A DNA stretch of 64,000 nucleotides, taken from NCBI RefSeq assembly GCF_042432445.1, contig NZ_JBHLXE010000097.1, positions 1 through 64,000 of the forward strand, given 5' to 3'. Below the pieces are notes generated by a model, which worked only from the letters and a program-made list of their open reading frames with translations, was not told the DNA's origin and did no database searches. Every line of letters begins with the position of its first letter. The stretch's first letter is position 1. Positions 55,864 through 64,000 of the stretch are shown one piece after another. Made by a program: the position numbers and the translations under genes. Origin of the DNA: Thorsellia kenyensis (GTDB lineage Bacteria > Pseudomonadota > Gammaproteobacteria > Enterobacterales > Thorselliaceae).

Positions 55864-56055
55864 ATGGATAAATATGACTCTTTGTTGAAAGGTTGTTTTT
55901 TTAGACTAAAACCGGTCATGTTCTTCCCAAAATATAAGAATATAAAGGCTAGGGACAAGCTGATTAATTCAATTAATGCGACATTCATGCTTTATGATAG
56001 CATCTTTATATTTAAAAGTAAGACAGTCAATTTCAACGATATGCCAATAGATTGA
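55864..56055 (+). CDS. Small unknown protein at cluster end
   Basis: A 63-residue frame starting five bases after the transacylase stop, with a TTAGAGGTT ribosome-binding site. The sequence begins MDKYDSLLKGCFFRLKP and ends FNDMPID. It has no signal peptide or clear membrane segment. It could be a true small protein of the pathway or the front of a truncated gene. I do not recognise it. Confidence 0.4.
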   Translation: MDKYDSLLKGCFFRLKPVMFFPKYKNIKARDKLINSINATFMLYDSIFIFKSKTVNFNDMPID

Positions 56056-56391
56056 ACATTAAAGCGTTCAATTTTGAATTTTGACAGAAGTTTTTAAAAA
56101 TTAATCGACTATAAGTTTAGTAATCTTCTACACTTTAATGAATAGCAGATAATTGCTTAACAATCAGATTTCGCAATAAATTTAATGGTTCAAGGAAGTT
56201 GGTTTAAACGTAAAACTGTGGTTGCGGAATGTCTATCTATTGCAAAGCATCAAAGTACAGTATCATGAAAGAAAAAAATACAAAACGAAGGTTGAAAAGT
56301 AAAGTTGAACTATTCGTTACAATTTTGACGTGATCACCTCGCTTTGTTTTGTATATGACAAAGTAAGGTGAATTTTTATATCATATAATTA
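56056..56391. other. Gene-free spacer with terminator
   Basis: No gene is supported. Near the right end, CACCT-cg-CTTTGT (56335-56347) pairs with ACAAAG-taa-GGTG (56358-56370) before ATTTTT, a likely plus-strand terminator for the lipid cluster. Confidence 0.55.
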
Positions 56392-57726
56392 TTAATAAAT
56401 AATTTTTTCACTGAGTAAATAGGCTGATTGTGTGGGGGTAATATTGTTTTCTCTTGCATGAGCTAGATTTTCTTTTGTTTTCATTGGCACAATTTGATCT
56501 ATTTTGGCAATTAAATCAGTGTATGTTGCTTTTTTACCTAAAAAATATTCTTCAGCTCCGCACATCACACCTGCAGTATTATGCCACCATTCAATTTGAT
56601 ATAAGATCCCTCGTAGAGCAAGCTGATTAGCCAAATGTATTTCTTCACTTTGGCTGGTCGCTCTTAGTTGATTATTGGCTGGGCCAAAAATGATTTTAAA
56701 GGGTAACTTGTCAATATTATCTTCATGAATTATTCCACCCATAGCACATGGACATAAAATATCAGCAGTAGTTGATAAAATCATATCTGGAGCAATCGCA
56801 GTAATATTAGCATTTGGATATTTTGCTTTAAATTGGATCATTCTTTGATCATTTATGTCACTAATGATAAGTTTTGCTCCTGCCTCAATAAGATGTTCTG
56901 CCATATACCAACCTACAGCACCTAATCCTTGGACAGCACAAGTCAAATTTTTTAGTGTTTTCTGCTCATCGCAAAAGTAGTGCTTAACCGCTTCTTTGAG
57001 GGCAATAAAAGTACCATAAGCAGTTGGCTTACCAGTTTCACCAAGAGGGGCATTTGGCCCCCCAGTGAATTGCACTGAAAAATATTGACTCATTACATCC
57101 GCCATTTCGGTGGGGAAATTCATATCAGGACCTGTCATGCAACGGCTTCTATCGAGTGCAAATGCTAAAAAACCCATAGCATGAAGATCACTCATATCTA
57201 GGGGATCCATATGAACAGTGGTTTTACATCCACCGAAATTGAGTCCTGCAGCTACATTTTTAAAGCTCATTGCTCGGCCTAAATTTAACCCATCAATAAT
57301 GACATCAATTTCTGGTTCATCCAATCCATGTCGCCTTATACCACCTGCCATAATTGCATGTGATTTATTATTAATACCAAGTCTTAGGCTGTGTTGATTG
57401 CATATAAAACGAATATTTCTATTCTCTAGAAAATAGCATTCGATACCATGATGTTTACCTGCGCGAATTAGTTGCTTTATTTCTTCAAGATATGCATATG
57501 AGCCATATTTTTTAAATAAATCCTCGACTTCTAAAGTATTGAGATATGTTGCCCCGCTATAATAGAGGGTATCAGCATAAAAGTTTTTATTATATAGACT
57601 AAAATCTAATAGGCTATCCCACTCTTTGGCGGCAAAAAGGGAAAAATGGTTAGTTTGGTGGTCATATCTTATTTTTAAAGAAGTTAGACCTGCTTGGGCT
57701 AATGGATAGAAAAGACTTTGCTGCAT
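56392..57726 (-). CDS. Glu/Leu/Phe/Val-type dehydrogenase
   Basis: Amino-acid dehydrogenase of 444 residues that would deaminate a branched-chain or aromatic amino acid with NAD. The catalytic Lys168 is in LNFGGCKTTV, preceded by the MSFKNVAAG block. The NAD-binding loop VQGLGAVGWYMAEHL is near residue 272 and the C-terminal NTAGVMCGAEE near 380. Compared with leucine dehydrogenase (about 364 residues, Lys80) it has an ~85-residue N-terminal extension of unknown role. It is monocistronic and convergent with the lipid cluster. Confidence 0.85.
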   Translation of the reverse strand: MQQSLFYPLAQAGLTSLKIRYDHQTNHFSLFAAKEWDSLLDFSLYNKNFYADTLYYSGATYLNTLEVEDLFKKYGSYAYLEEIKQLIRAGKHHGIECYFLENRNIRFICNQHSLRLGINNKSHAIMAGGIRRHGLDEPEIDVIIDGLNLGRAMSFKNVAAGLNFGGCKTTVHMDPLDMSDLHAMGFLAFALDRSRCMTGPDMNFPTEMADVMSQYFSVQFTGGPNAPLGETGKPTAYGTFIALKEAVKHYFCDEQKTLKNLTCAVQGLGAVGWYMAEHLIEAGAKLIISDINDQRMIQFKAKYPNANITAIAPDMILSTTADILCPCAMGGIIHEDNIDKLPFKIIFGPANNQLRATSQSEEIHLANQLALRGILYQIEWWHNTAGVMCGAEEYFLGKKATYTDLIAKIDQIVPMKTKENLAHARENNITPTQSAYLLSEKIIY

Positions 57727-58058
57727 AAAAACTCCAAATAATTTAAAAGGCGTAAATGTTTTATATATTTTAGCTTATCGCTTTTATCTGATTGTTATTC
57801 TTAATAAACAATATATTAGTTTATAGTAGTAAATTTTACATTTAAAAAGTATATATGTGAAAAAACTAATCCTATTATACAATAAGTAATTAAGTGAATG
57901 TTAAGATTAAATAATTGACACAAAATAGCACATCAATCCCAAACTTAACTAATTCCAATAAAATATATTAGAAATATTGATTGTGATAATCACGATTAGT
58001 GAGCAGTTCAAAGTCCCGAAGTTAAAAAATTATTTATAAAATCTTTTAATATTAAATA
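57727..58058. other. Gene-free AT-rich spacer
   Basis: Contains the promoter region of the minus-strand dehydrogenase and no recognisable gene. A TGATAATCA-type dyad (57980-57993) is seen but not assignable to a regulator. Confidence 0.4.
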
Positions 58059-58090
58059 AAAAAAACGCCTTATTGTAAGATAAGGCGTTT
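58059..58090 (-). terminator. Intrinsic terminator of the autotransporter gene
   Basis: AAACGCCTTAT (58063-58073) pairs perfectly with ATAAGGCGTTT (58080-58090). On the minus strand it is followed by a run of eight T residues. It lies about 40 bases past the autotransporter stop. Confidence 0.9.
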
Positions 58091-58130
58091 AAACACAATA
58101 CTAAAAAATATGCTATTTTATAGAGAGGTA

Positions 58131-61100
58131 TTAGAATTCATAGCGAAGTCCTATCGTACCTTTTACGTTGCTATAGTCATTTTTACCTTGCTGCGTATTA
58201 ACTTCTGCAAAGGTTGACAAATTAGAGGGCATGTTTATATTTATCCCTAATTTAAGGTCAAAAATATCAGATGGTTTATCAGAAAAATAACGCTTATCAT
58301 CGAAATTAATAGCAGCTTTTACGTCATCATGAATCCAATTAATCCCGGTATAACCAGTCAATTGCAACTGACTTTCTGTCAAAGTATTGTAGCGAATTTC
58401 TGTCCCTAAACGTGTCACTAAACCATCAACAGTAGGGTGGGTTATTAGGGTGCCATTACTTTCTAATATATCATCAGCGCGATGTCTTTTGTAGGTTATT
58501 TGTGTTTGTGGGATCACATCTACATATTGATTATCCTCGGAATAAACAGTTAAAGGAAGCCCACCTTCTAAAGAGACTGCAAACGCGTTGGCATCATATG
58601 TTTGTGCATCACTTACATCTTGTCCAGCTACTTTATTACTTGCCCAGCTATATTGTAATGAACTATCAATATAAGCTGGATTATGTAAAGAAAATGCGTT
58701 GGTTAAATAAGTACCATATGTACCAATACGATAGTTGTCTTGGCTTGTATTTGCCACAAAATCAGTCACATCACTCGTATTACTTGAATGGCCAGAACCA
58801 ATTGCACCAAATAAGCCTGAAGTAAATCTGCTATTAGAATTATCTATTTCAAAAAGATCACTACCAATTTCCACATATGAACTGTAAAGTCTTTGACTGA
58901 TAGTATTAGCTGCACGACTATCTGTAACACTCCCAACAATTTTACCCCATACCGGACTGTTTGGATCTTGTTTAATTTGATTGATTCTATCACTGTAGCT
59001 ATTATTTATCGTAGCAATTGCCATGTCCACATTGGCCAAATAAGCACCAATCTCAGGACGTATCGCCATCAAATTAGATTGAAGAACCCAATTTGTGTCT
59101 TGTTGAACTAACTGATAATCGTAACTGCCTGCAACCACTCTATTACCCAAAGCAAAAGTGCCTGCTGAATTGCCATTAATCGTGATTAATTCTATTCCTT
59201 TTTGAGTTTGAGCACCTTTTCCACCTGCATTTTGTACATAGACTGTAGTATGACCACTTGTATTACCATTTATAGAGAGTTTATCGGTGATAGAGTCATC
59301 ACCTGCTAATACTGTGTTAAAAATTAAATCACTTCTTGCATCATAGTTACCTTTGACGATCAAATTATTACCGACCTTTGAACCAGCTAAGGAAACAATA
59401 TTAAAGTTATTTAGGTTACCATTAATTTCTAACACTTGCATGTCATCACTGATATCTGCAGCGTTACCTACCAATAATATACCCTCATTAGTTACATCAC
59501 CTAAAATAGAACCTGCACCACCAGCGAAAGCATTGTCTCTGATATCAAGTGCTTTGATCATTGCATCGTTACCAGATAATATTAAAGTACCAGCATTTAC
59601 TGAAAAAGTCTCAAGTTTTGAAAAATCTTTCGCTATTCTCAAGATCCCATCACCTAGTTTATTGATTAGCCCTGTACCGGAAATGTTTTGAGAAAGTTCT
59701 TGATCAAGGCCGGTTAAATTAATGCTTAAACTGCCATTGTTATTTATTGATGCTTGACCTATATTTTTTAGGTTATTTAGGGTGAGTTCACTATTGGAAT
59801 CAATATTAAATATACCTGCAAATTTTTCACTAATACCATCAAGTGTTGCTTTACTGCTAACTAAATTGACATTTCCTTCACCAGACAATGCATTTTTAAC
59901 TAATGAAGTCGCTGAATTTAACTCAAGCGTAGCCCCGTTACTGAGATTTAATTGGCCAGAACCAAGATTAGCTTTTTCATTTAAAACCACCATTGCATCT
60001 TTCGCAAGATTAACTGCTGCCGTTAAGGTGTTATTTTCTCTATTGAATGTAAATTCTCCAGAGTTAATATTAAATGTCCCAGCACCTGCCAAAGTGCCAT
60101 TTATTGCAGATACTTTATCATTTGAACCATTGAAATTAAGTACACCATTATTTATATCTAAACGACTAGTATCATTTAAGTCGATAGAAGTGATATTTTG
60201 TGTTTTACCATTTAGGTCAAAAACTGCATCTATCACAGTAATACTTCCAAATTGACTAATTGAGTTATCTGCACCTAGCTGAATTGAACCATTTCTTAAA
60301 ATAGATCCACCAGTGTTATCATTTTGGCTGTTAGAGATAATAAGAGGTTTATCACTTGCACGTAATTCCACAGACCCTTCACCCGTGATTCGAGCCAAAA
60401 ACTGGTTATAACTTGATCCAACTGCATCAATAATAAGTTTATCTATTGATTCAACTTGAGTTAACAAGTAAGTGACATAAAGACCATTTTGTTTTAATGA
60501 CTCATTAATAGTTTTGTCAGCAGCAATACCGATATAATCATAAGTGGCGTTTATTTTATTTTTGTGACTGTCATAAATTGGTTTCTTGATATTTTCACGA
60601 CTTTCACCATCAACGGTCAATTTTAATATTTGACCTGGAGTCGAAACAGTTTCAGATTTTACAACAAGAAAACCTGTTGAGGGATCTAACCTATTTTGTT
60701 CTAGTAGATTTTTTTGTACATCGGTTGCATTAGGTTCTGCTAACTTTGCACCAATTAAATTCACTTTCCCACTATTCATAGAGTTATCAACACTCAAGTT
60801 AGTAACACTAAGCACATGTGGTGTCGTTGGGTTTTGCATAGAAATACTTAATTCACCACCAAAGATATCTAAATTATTTATTTCGTGATCAGATCCAATA
60901 TTTGCAACACTTCCTGTTCCTAATGAGAGGGTCCCCTTAGCGATACCCTTGCGGTTATTCTCATCATCAAGATCGAATATAGCGTTCGTTAATGCCAATG
61001 TTCCTTCGAATCCATCACTATCTTGATTTTGACTGAAACTGAATTTATTGCCTTCAGTATCGATATTGATTAGTCCGTTACCTTTAAGTGTGTTATTGAT

Positions 61101-64000
61101 AGTTGTGTCAATATTATTCTTAAAATTTAATGTACCCTCTATATTGTATTTCGCATTACCTAAGCTAGATGCTAGATTCAAAGAAGCATTAGTATGAACA
61201 TTCATTTGGCCTTTGAAGGGTAAAATATTTTCTAAAGTAATGTTCTTTCCATTGATGTTCACGTTGCCATTACCTACAATAGCATTTTTAAATGAACTAT
61301 TTACAAAATCTAGTGATAGGTCACTATTAACTGAAATAGTTCCAGTACCAGCTGCAGTAGCCGATTTTAGCACTAGTTGACCTTTTTGTAAGTCAGTGCC
61401 TCCAGTGTATGAATTATCACCTAAAAGTGTTGTTTTACCTGTTGAATTGACTACAACGTTACCAGTCCCTGAAATGAGCTTTGAAAATTCATAATCACTG
61501 TCTTTAGCAAAGATAAGTTTTGAATTATTGATAATATTTGATGTCAAATCGGCATTTTTAATCAAAGTCATACTACCAGAGTTAATGAGTGTATCCCCGG
61601 TATAGCTTTGGGCATTTTCAATAACAAGATTACCCAGACCTTCTTTGGTTAGAGAACCTGTACCTGTGATAATTGCATTGTAAATCGCCTCTGAATTGTT
61701 ATTAAAAAGAAGTTTACCATTGTTTAGAACATTGCCTGAATAACTTGCACTAGCTTCTCCATTGCCTATTTGAAGCGTACCATTACCTTCAATGGTTGTT
61801 TTACCTGTGAATTTATTGTCACCAGCTAAAACTACATAATCTGAGACAGTTAAAGCTCCTTTGTCATTACCGGTGAATGTGCCATTGAAATTAGCTGAGG
61901 TTAAGTTTAATTCACCATTGTTGATGTCGAATTGACCACCTCCTGTTAGATTTAGTAGTGTTAAAGTAGAATTCAGCATATCTACTTTAGCGTTATCTGT
62001 AATAGATAATTCACTTGTATTACCCAAGGCATTATTTGCCCCCAATTGCAAAGTACCACTTGTTACCACAGTTTTACCTGAATAACTATTCTTTTCATTG
62101 TTGATGCTAATTGCTTGATTATCTTTAGCTTGTATTTCAATTCCGCCAATACCTGAGAGTAAGGCATTGACACTATTACTGTTGCTGTTTTGATTATTAA
62201 ATACAACATTCGTTTTAGAAATAAGTTCTTTTAGAAGCACGTCAACATAAATACCAGGACCATTAGCGCCATCAATCGAGCTAAGGGCAACATAGTCGTA
62301 AATAGTATCTACCAGATTACCGAAGCCATCACTTACATTAGTAAACTGAATACCTTTAAGTCCATCATTACCATCGATAGATAATTGTAATTGCTTATCA
62401 CCATTGTTGATTGATGTTGCGCTTATCAATTGAATCGCTTTACCAGAAAGTGAGCTGTCACTGTCTAGGAAGTTTGTTGAAGTTTCAACAGTTGATTGGG
62501 TTGGACGGTTTAAATTGATTAATCCGGCAATATTCAATGTTGAATTATTTAAACTGTCAACATCAAGATTTTTTACTGTTAATAAAGGTGAATCTGTAGG
62601 TCCATTTAAGGAGAAATTCAAATTGCCCCCTGCAATAGATAAATCACCTATAGTAGTATCTTTATCAATATTAACTACACCACCTTCATTTAGGATTAAA
62701 TTCGCATTACTTAATGCAGATGTATTATTTTCATCTAATTTAATTGTACTGTTATTTAGGGCTATGTTGCCACTGAATGTATTGACAAGTGTGTTATTAA
62801 AATTGAAATAATCTGCATTATTAATAGAAAGCGTCCCCATTCCTGATAATGCGTTATTCAGTGTGTTTACCCCATTTAAAGAAAGAAGTCCATTATTGGT
62901 AATTGTACCAGAACCAAATCCCCCCTCCAGTGAGGTATTAAGTTCCCCAGAATTATTGATTACCCAATTGCCATTGAAGTTTTTATTGTTATTTACTAAA
63001 TTGATTTTTCCATTCAATGAAATGTTACCAGTGCCTTCAATCGTATTATTGAAATCACTGGATGAGTTATTCTGATTTGCAATAGTTAAATGAGCACTAT
63101 TAAGATTAAATAGGGTACCTGTCGCAGCACCTAAATCGTTAAGGCTTAGGTTAGAATTTATAATATTTGCTATTTGGAAATCTAGCCATAAATTATCTAA
63201 GCTCAAATTAAATGTCTCGCCATCTAACCCATTTTTCATAGATAAGTTCAGTATATTTGCTCCAGCACCTGCATTTAATTGCTTGTTTACTGAGGAGGTA
63301 GTCAAGTTAGTTAAATTAAAAACATCATTACCGCTACCTGTGGTAATGATGTCATTGATCAAAGCGGAATCTATTATATTTACAATGTTGTCACCATTAG
63401 CCAAATCAAAAGATAAATTACTAGTCGTATTATCTTTTAATGTTAATATATCTATGGCATCATTACCTATATATTGACCCGTAACATTAGATTTACCGCC
63501 TAAAGTTATATTGTTTGGACCTTGGAGAAGTGTAATGTCGCCAAAGTAAATAGCATCATCATAAAAATTAAGAGAGGTATTTGCCGTTTGAGATTTGATA
63601 TTTCCTGTTAGTGATCCTGTAAGATTATAAGTAGTATTTCCTTGATTATTTATCTCAACATTGCCTATAATTTCGCCAGTTTGATTGACGACTTTATCAT
63701 TTATACCACTAATCAACAGCGCATTTTTACCAGTGCCATTAAACTGAAAATTATCATTTATTGTCAACTCTGATGTATTTGCGCTATCCAAATATTTTAA
63801 TGCATAGCCAAGAGCATTCTCTGACATATTAATCGTAATAGTTTTATCAAAATCCCATCCACCATTCAAAGTAAGCCCATTCGCCTCATCTGAGACATTT
63901 AACGTAAGTTTCTCAATAGTCCATGATGCTAAATCATCTGCAGTTACTAAAATACCAGTTGCTTTTTCTGATGCATTGATAACTAAATCATCTAGAGTTA
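58131..64000 (-). CDS. Giant autotransporter, 3' part (5' end outside window)
   Basis: At least 1955 residues are in frame to the window edge with no stop. A TTG at 63869 is only an internal Leu codon. The C-terminal ~280 residues form the autotransporter barrel (PVWGKIVGSVTDSRAANTIS, then strands to the terminal GTIGLRYEF with final Phe). The passenger is a long Asn/Ser/Leu/Gly-rich beta-helix with many autotransporter-associated repeats (NSYSGKTVVTSGTLQLGANN, QSYTGDTLINSGSMTL, NSYTGGTDLQKGQLVL). No protease or lipase motif is seen, so adhesion or surface structure is likelier. Confidence 0.92.
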   Translation of the reverse strand, partial: TLDDLVINASEKATGILVTADDLASWTIEKLTLNVSDEANGLTLNGGWDFDKTITINMSENALGYALKYLDSANTSELTINDNFQFNGTGKNALLISGINDKVVNQTGEIIGNVEINNQGNTTYNLTGSLTGNIKSQTANTSLNFYDDAIYFGDITLLQGPNNITLGGKSNVTGQYIGNDAIDILTLKDNTTSNLSFDLANGDNIVNIIDSALINDIITTGSGNDVFNLTNLTTSSVNKQLNAGAGANILNLSMKNGLDGETFNLSLDNLWLDFQIANIINSNLSLNDLGAATGTLFNLNSAHLTIANQNNSSSDFNNTIEGTGNISLNGKINLVNNNKNFNGNWVINNSGELNTSLEGGFGSGTITNNGLLSLNGVNTLNNALSGMGTLSINNADYFNFNNTLVNTFSGNIALNNSTIKLDENNTSALSNANLILNEGGVVNIDKDTTIGDLSIAGGNLNFSLNGPTDSPLLTVKNLDVDSLNNSTLNIAGLINLNRPTQSTVETSTNFLDSDSSLSGKAIQLISATSINNGDKQLQLSIDGNDGLKGIQFTNVSDGFGNLVDTIYDYVALSSIDGANGPGIYVDVLLKELISKTNVVFNNQNSNSNSVNALLSGIGGIEIQAKDNQAISINNEKNSYSGKTVVTSGTLQLGANNALGNTSELSITDNAKVDMLNSTLTLLNLTGGGQFDINNGELNLTSANFNGTFTGNDKGALTVSDYVVLAGDNKFTGKTTIEGNGTLQIGNGEASASYSGNVLNNGKLLFNNNSEAIYNAIITGTGSLTKEGLGNLVIENAQSYTGDTLINSGSMTLIKNADLTSNIINNSKLIFAKDSDYEFSKLISGTGNVVVNSTGKTTLLGDNSYTGGTDLQKGQLVLKSATAAGTGTISVNSDLSLDFVNSSFKNAIVGNGNVNINGKNITLENILPFKGQMNVHTNASLNLASSLGNAKYNIEGTLNFKNNIDTTINNTLKGNGLINIDTEGNKFSFSQNQDSDGFEGTLALTNAIFDLDDENNRKGIAKGTLSLGTGSVANIGSDHEINNLDIFGGELSISMQNPTTPHVLSVTNLSVDNSMNSGKVNLIGAKLAEPNATDVQKNLLEQNRLDPSTGFLVVKSETVSTPGQILKLTVDGESRENIKKPIYDSHKNKINATYDYIGIAADKTINESLKQNGLYVTYLLTQVESIDKLIIDAVGSSYNQFLARITGEGSVELRASDKPLIISNSQNDNTGGSILRNGSIQLGADNSISQFGSITVIDAVFDLNGKTQNITSIDLNDTSRLDINNGVLNFNGSNDKVSAINGTLAGAGTFNINSGEFTFNRENNTLTAAVNLAKDAMVVLNEKANLGSGQLNLSNGATLELNSATSLVKNALSGEGNVNLVSSKATLDGISEKFAGIFNIDSNSELTLNNLKNIGQASINNNGSLSINLTGLDQELSQNISGTGLINKLGDGILRIAKDFSKLETFSVNAGTLILSGNDAMIKALDIRDNAFAGGAGSILGDVTNEGILLVGNAADISDDMQVLEINGNLNNFNIVSLAGSKVGNNLIVKGNYDARSDLIFNTVLAGDDSITDKLSINGNTSGHTTVYVQNAGGKGAQTQKGIELITINGNSAGTFALGNRVVAGSYDYQLVQQDTNWVLQSNLMAIRPEIGAYLANVDMAIATINNSYSDRINQIKQDPNSPVWGKIVGSVTDSRAANTISQRLYSSYVEIGSDLFEIDNSNSRFTSGLFGAIGSGHSSNTSDVTDFVANTSQDNYRIGTYGTYLTNAFSLHNPAYIDSSLQYSWASNKVAGQDVSDAQTYDANAFAVSLEGGLPLTVYSEDNQYVDVIPQTQITYKRHRADDILESNGTLITHPTVDGLVTRLGTEIRYNTLTESQLQLTGYTGINWIHDDVKAAINFDDKRYFSDKPSDIFDLKLGININMPSNLSTFAEVNTQQGKNDYSNVKGTIGLRYEF

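Noticed and set aside
40463..56055. Calling the cluster an aryl-polyene biosynthetic locus
   Set aside because: The KS/CLF, ACP, DH, KR and LolA-like genes fit, but no ammonia lyase, aryl-CoA/ACP ligase, MMPL exporter or glycosyl/acyltransferase is present. An enoyl reductase argues against a conjugated polyene.
58502..63477. Several plus-strand reading frames inside the autotransporter
   Set aside because: They are antisense shadows of a long repeat-rich coding region, without ribosome-binding sites or recognisable products.
60000..63500. Repeats in this region as a CRISPR or satellite array
   Set aside because: The periodicity is at protein level (autotransporter-associated beta-strand repeats) and the DNA repeats are diverged and without spacers.

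Overview
The window is AT-rich DNA from a Gram-negative gammaproteobacterium. Its housekeeping genes resemble Escherichia coli proteins closely: nusB, thiL, glnE, murJ, corA, mreBCD, maf/yhdE, yacL, glmS, potGHI-rlmC and yjcH-actP. The low G+C content, compact operons and absence of some partners usually found beside these genes suggest a host-associated lineage near Enterobacterales, Pasteurellales or Orbales. That placement is inference. Coding is dense on both strands. No tRNA, rRNA, CRISPR array or prophage was seen.

Positions 1-28,100 are mostly core genome. They hold a DUF4184 membrane protein, nusB-thiL-glnE-murJ, corA, a structured gene-free leader before mreBCD, maf, a YacL protein and a DUF726-like hydrolase. 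On the minus strand follow thiB-thiP under a TPP riboswitch (no thiQ beside them), glmS and a Cys-rich lipoprotein. An intact ISAs1-family element with a 10-bp target duplication lies just before potGHI-rlmC. The CRP-type acetate uptake operon yjcH-actP closes the region.

Positions 28,100-39,500 are accessory. An unknown polytopic membrane protein and a decayed IS3-family transposase come first. Then comes a nine-gene plus-strand locus: two flavin monooxygenases, an M20 deacylase, a GNAT, an amino-acid ABC transporter with two paralogous binding proteins, and an FMN reductase. This gene set matches the Bacillus yxe/ytm-type pathways that import S-substituted cysteines, N-acetylate them, oxidise the C-S bond and deacetylate to recover cysteine.

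Positions 40,463-56,055 are the most unusual part, an all-plus-strand cluster of about 16 genes. It encodes a self-contained type II fatty-acid/polyketide set: AcpS, ketoreductase, FabZ-like dehydratase, ACP, a fusion of a catalytic ketosynthase with an inactive one, two more ketosynthase-like proteins lacking catalytic residues, a FabL-like enoyl reductase and a malonyl transacylase. A GcvT-like folate-fold protein sits beside the ACP. An envelope export set is interleaved: a LolD-like ATPase, a LolC/E-like permease, a periplasmic protein, a LolA-like carrier and an outer-membrane beta-barrel. The simplest reading is that the cluster makes a dedicated acyl or polyene-like lipid and sends it to the outer membrane. 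It lacks the aryl-polyene hallmarks (ammonia lyase, aryl-CoA/ACP ligase, MMPL exporter), so it is my candidate for an undescribed system.

The right end carries a minus-strand Glu/Leu/Phe/Val-type dehydrogenase with an N-terminal extension, and the 3' part of a very large autotransporter that runs off the window.
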